This document shows, one piece after another, positions 38,052 through 38,153 of a DNA stretch of 38,153 nt (the stretch's first letter is position 1; each line of letters opens with the position of its first letter). Position numbers and translations under genes: made by a program. The stretch comes from a virus. The notes beneath the pieces were generated by a model. The model ran no database searches. It worked only from the letters and a program-made list of their open reading frames with translations, and was not told where the DNA came from. The stretch spans positions 1-38,153 of IMG/VR virus record IMGVR_UViG_3300034092_002053; one strand, 5' to 3'.

Positions 38052-38153
38052 CCGAGTCGAGCTCACCGAGGACGACGTGGCGAGGATCATGGACCGCATG
38101 ATGCGGGCCCGCGAGGCTCGCTCGCGACAGGCGGCGTCGCTCGCTGAAGATGT
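38044..38153 (+). CDS. Hypothetical protein, cut by the window end
   Basis: A GTG at 38044 overlaps the upstream gene by 8 bp and opens a frame with no stop to the window edge, of which 36 complete codons are visible. It begins TDRVELTEDDVARIMDRMMR, a charged helical start. The full length is unknown. Confidence 0.5.
   Translation, partial: MTDRVELTEDDVARIMDRMMRAREARSRQAASLAED

Noticed and set aside
1-38153. Integrase, attachment sites, tRNA or rRNA genes and host flanks.
   Set aside because: None could be recognised, so integration state and host cannot be stated from this window.

Overview
The window looks like a large part of a tailed dsDNA bacteriophage (or a prophage with no visible host flanks). 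Every gene I can support lies on the + strand. Neighbouring genes are packed with ATGA, GTGA or TGATG stop/start overlaps, no intergenic gap exceeds about 190 bp, and the order is that of a siphovirus with an HK97-type head. Base composition is high-GC, and signal peptides and a lipobox point to an ordinary bacterial host. No integrase, attachment site, tRNA, rRNA or clear host gene is visible, so the host cannot be named. A planctomycete is only a low-confidence guess from general resemblance. Both ends are cut inside genes: a sliding clamp on the left and a small ORF on the right.

Layout. (1) 1-4.4 kb is an early/replication region: the C-terminal two thirds of a DnaN-like clamp, an HTH protein, a run of very small proteins including a DUF551 protein and three related 'LTDAEREAV' proteins, a secreted trypsin-like protease and a RusA-type resolvase. 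(2) 4.4-8.7 kb is a translationally coupled cassette of four glycosyltransferase-like genes and one SAM methyltransferase, ending with an HTH-like protein. (3) 8.8-11.5 kb is a probable lysis region: membrane proteins, a papain-fold peptidase, a lipoprotein with DnaJ-like Cys motifs and a holin-like protein. (4) 11.5-16.0 kb holds fibre and adhesion proteins: a 568-residue fibre built from a 44-residue repeat carrying HxH motifs, a fibronectin-III-like protein, a LamG-like lectin and small structural proteins. (5) 16.0-24.7 kb is packaging and head: a packaging HNH, an inserted multi-zinc-module HNH protein, small and large terminase, portal, a small ORF split by an amber codon from the prohead protease, a zinc ribbon, the major capsid protein and a probable decoration protein. 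(6) 24.8-35.4 kb holds a further glycosyltransferase, connector and tail-completion proteins, tail tube candidates, a tail chaperone pair joined by a classic -1 slippery site, a 1224-residue tape measure and distal tail proteins. (7) 35.3-38.2 kb returns to DNA and accessory functions: a mini HExxH protein, an HTH-like protein, a metallophosphoesterase and an Nmad1/DUF1599-like protein.

The least expected signals are these. A promoter-like element, AACTGCAAG-N18-(T/C/A)A(G/T)(G/A)NT, occurs five times, three of them in intergenic positions before the protease, lysis and capsid blocks. Glycosyltransferases occur both as a cassette and beside the capsid gene. The fibre has nine regularly spaced HxH motifs, suggesting metal stapling. 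An in-frame amber codon interrupts the ORF just before the prohead protease. A hairpin encloses both the Shine-Dalgarno and the start codon of one tail gene. The HNH gene between the packaging HNH and the small terminase has foreign composition and a Cys where the catalytic His is expected.
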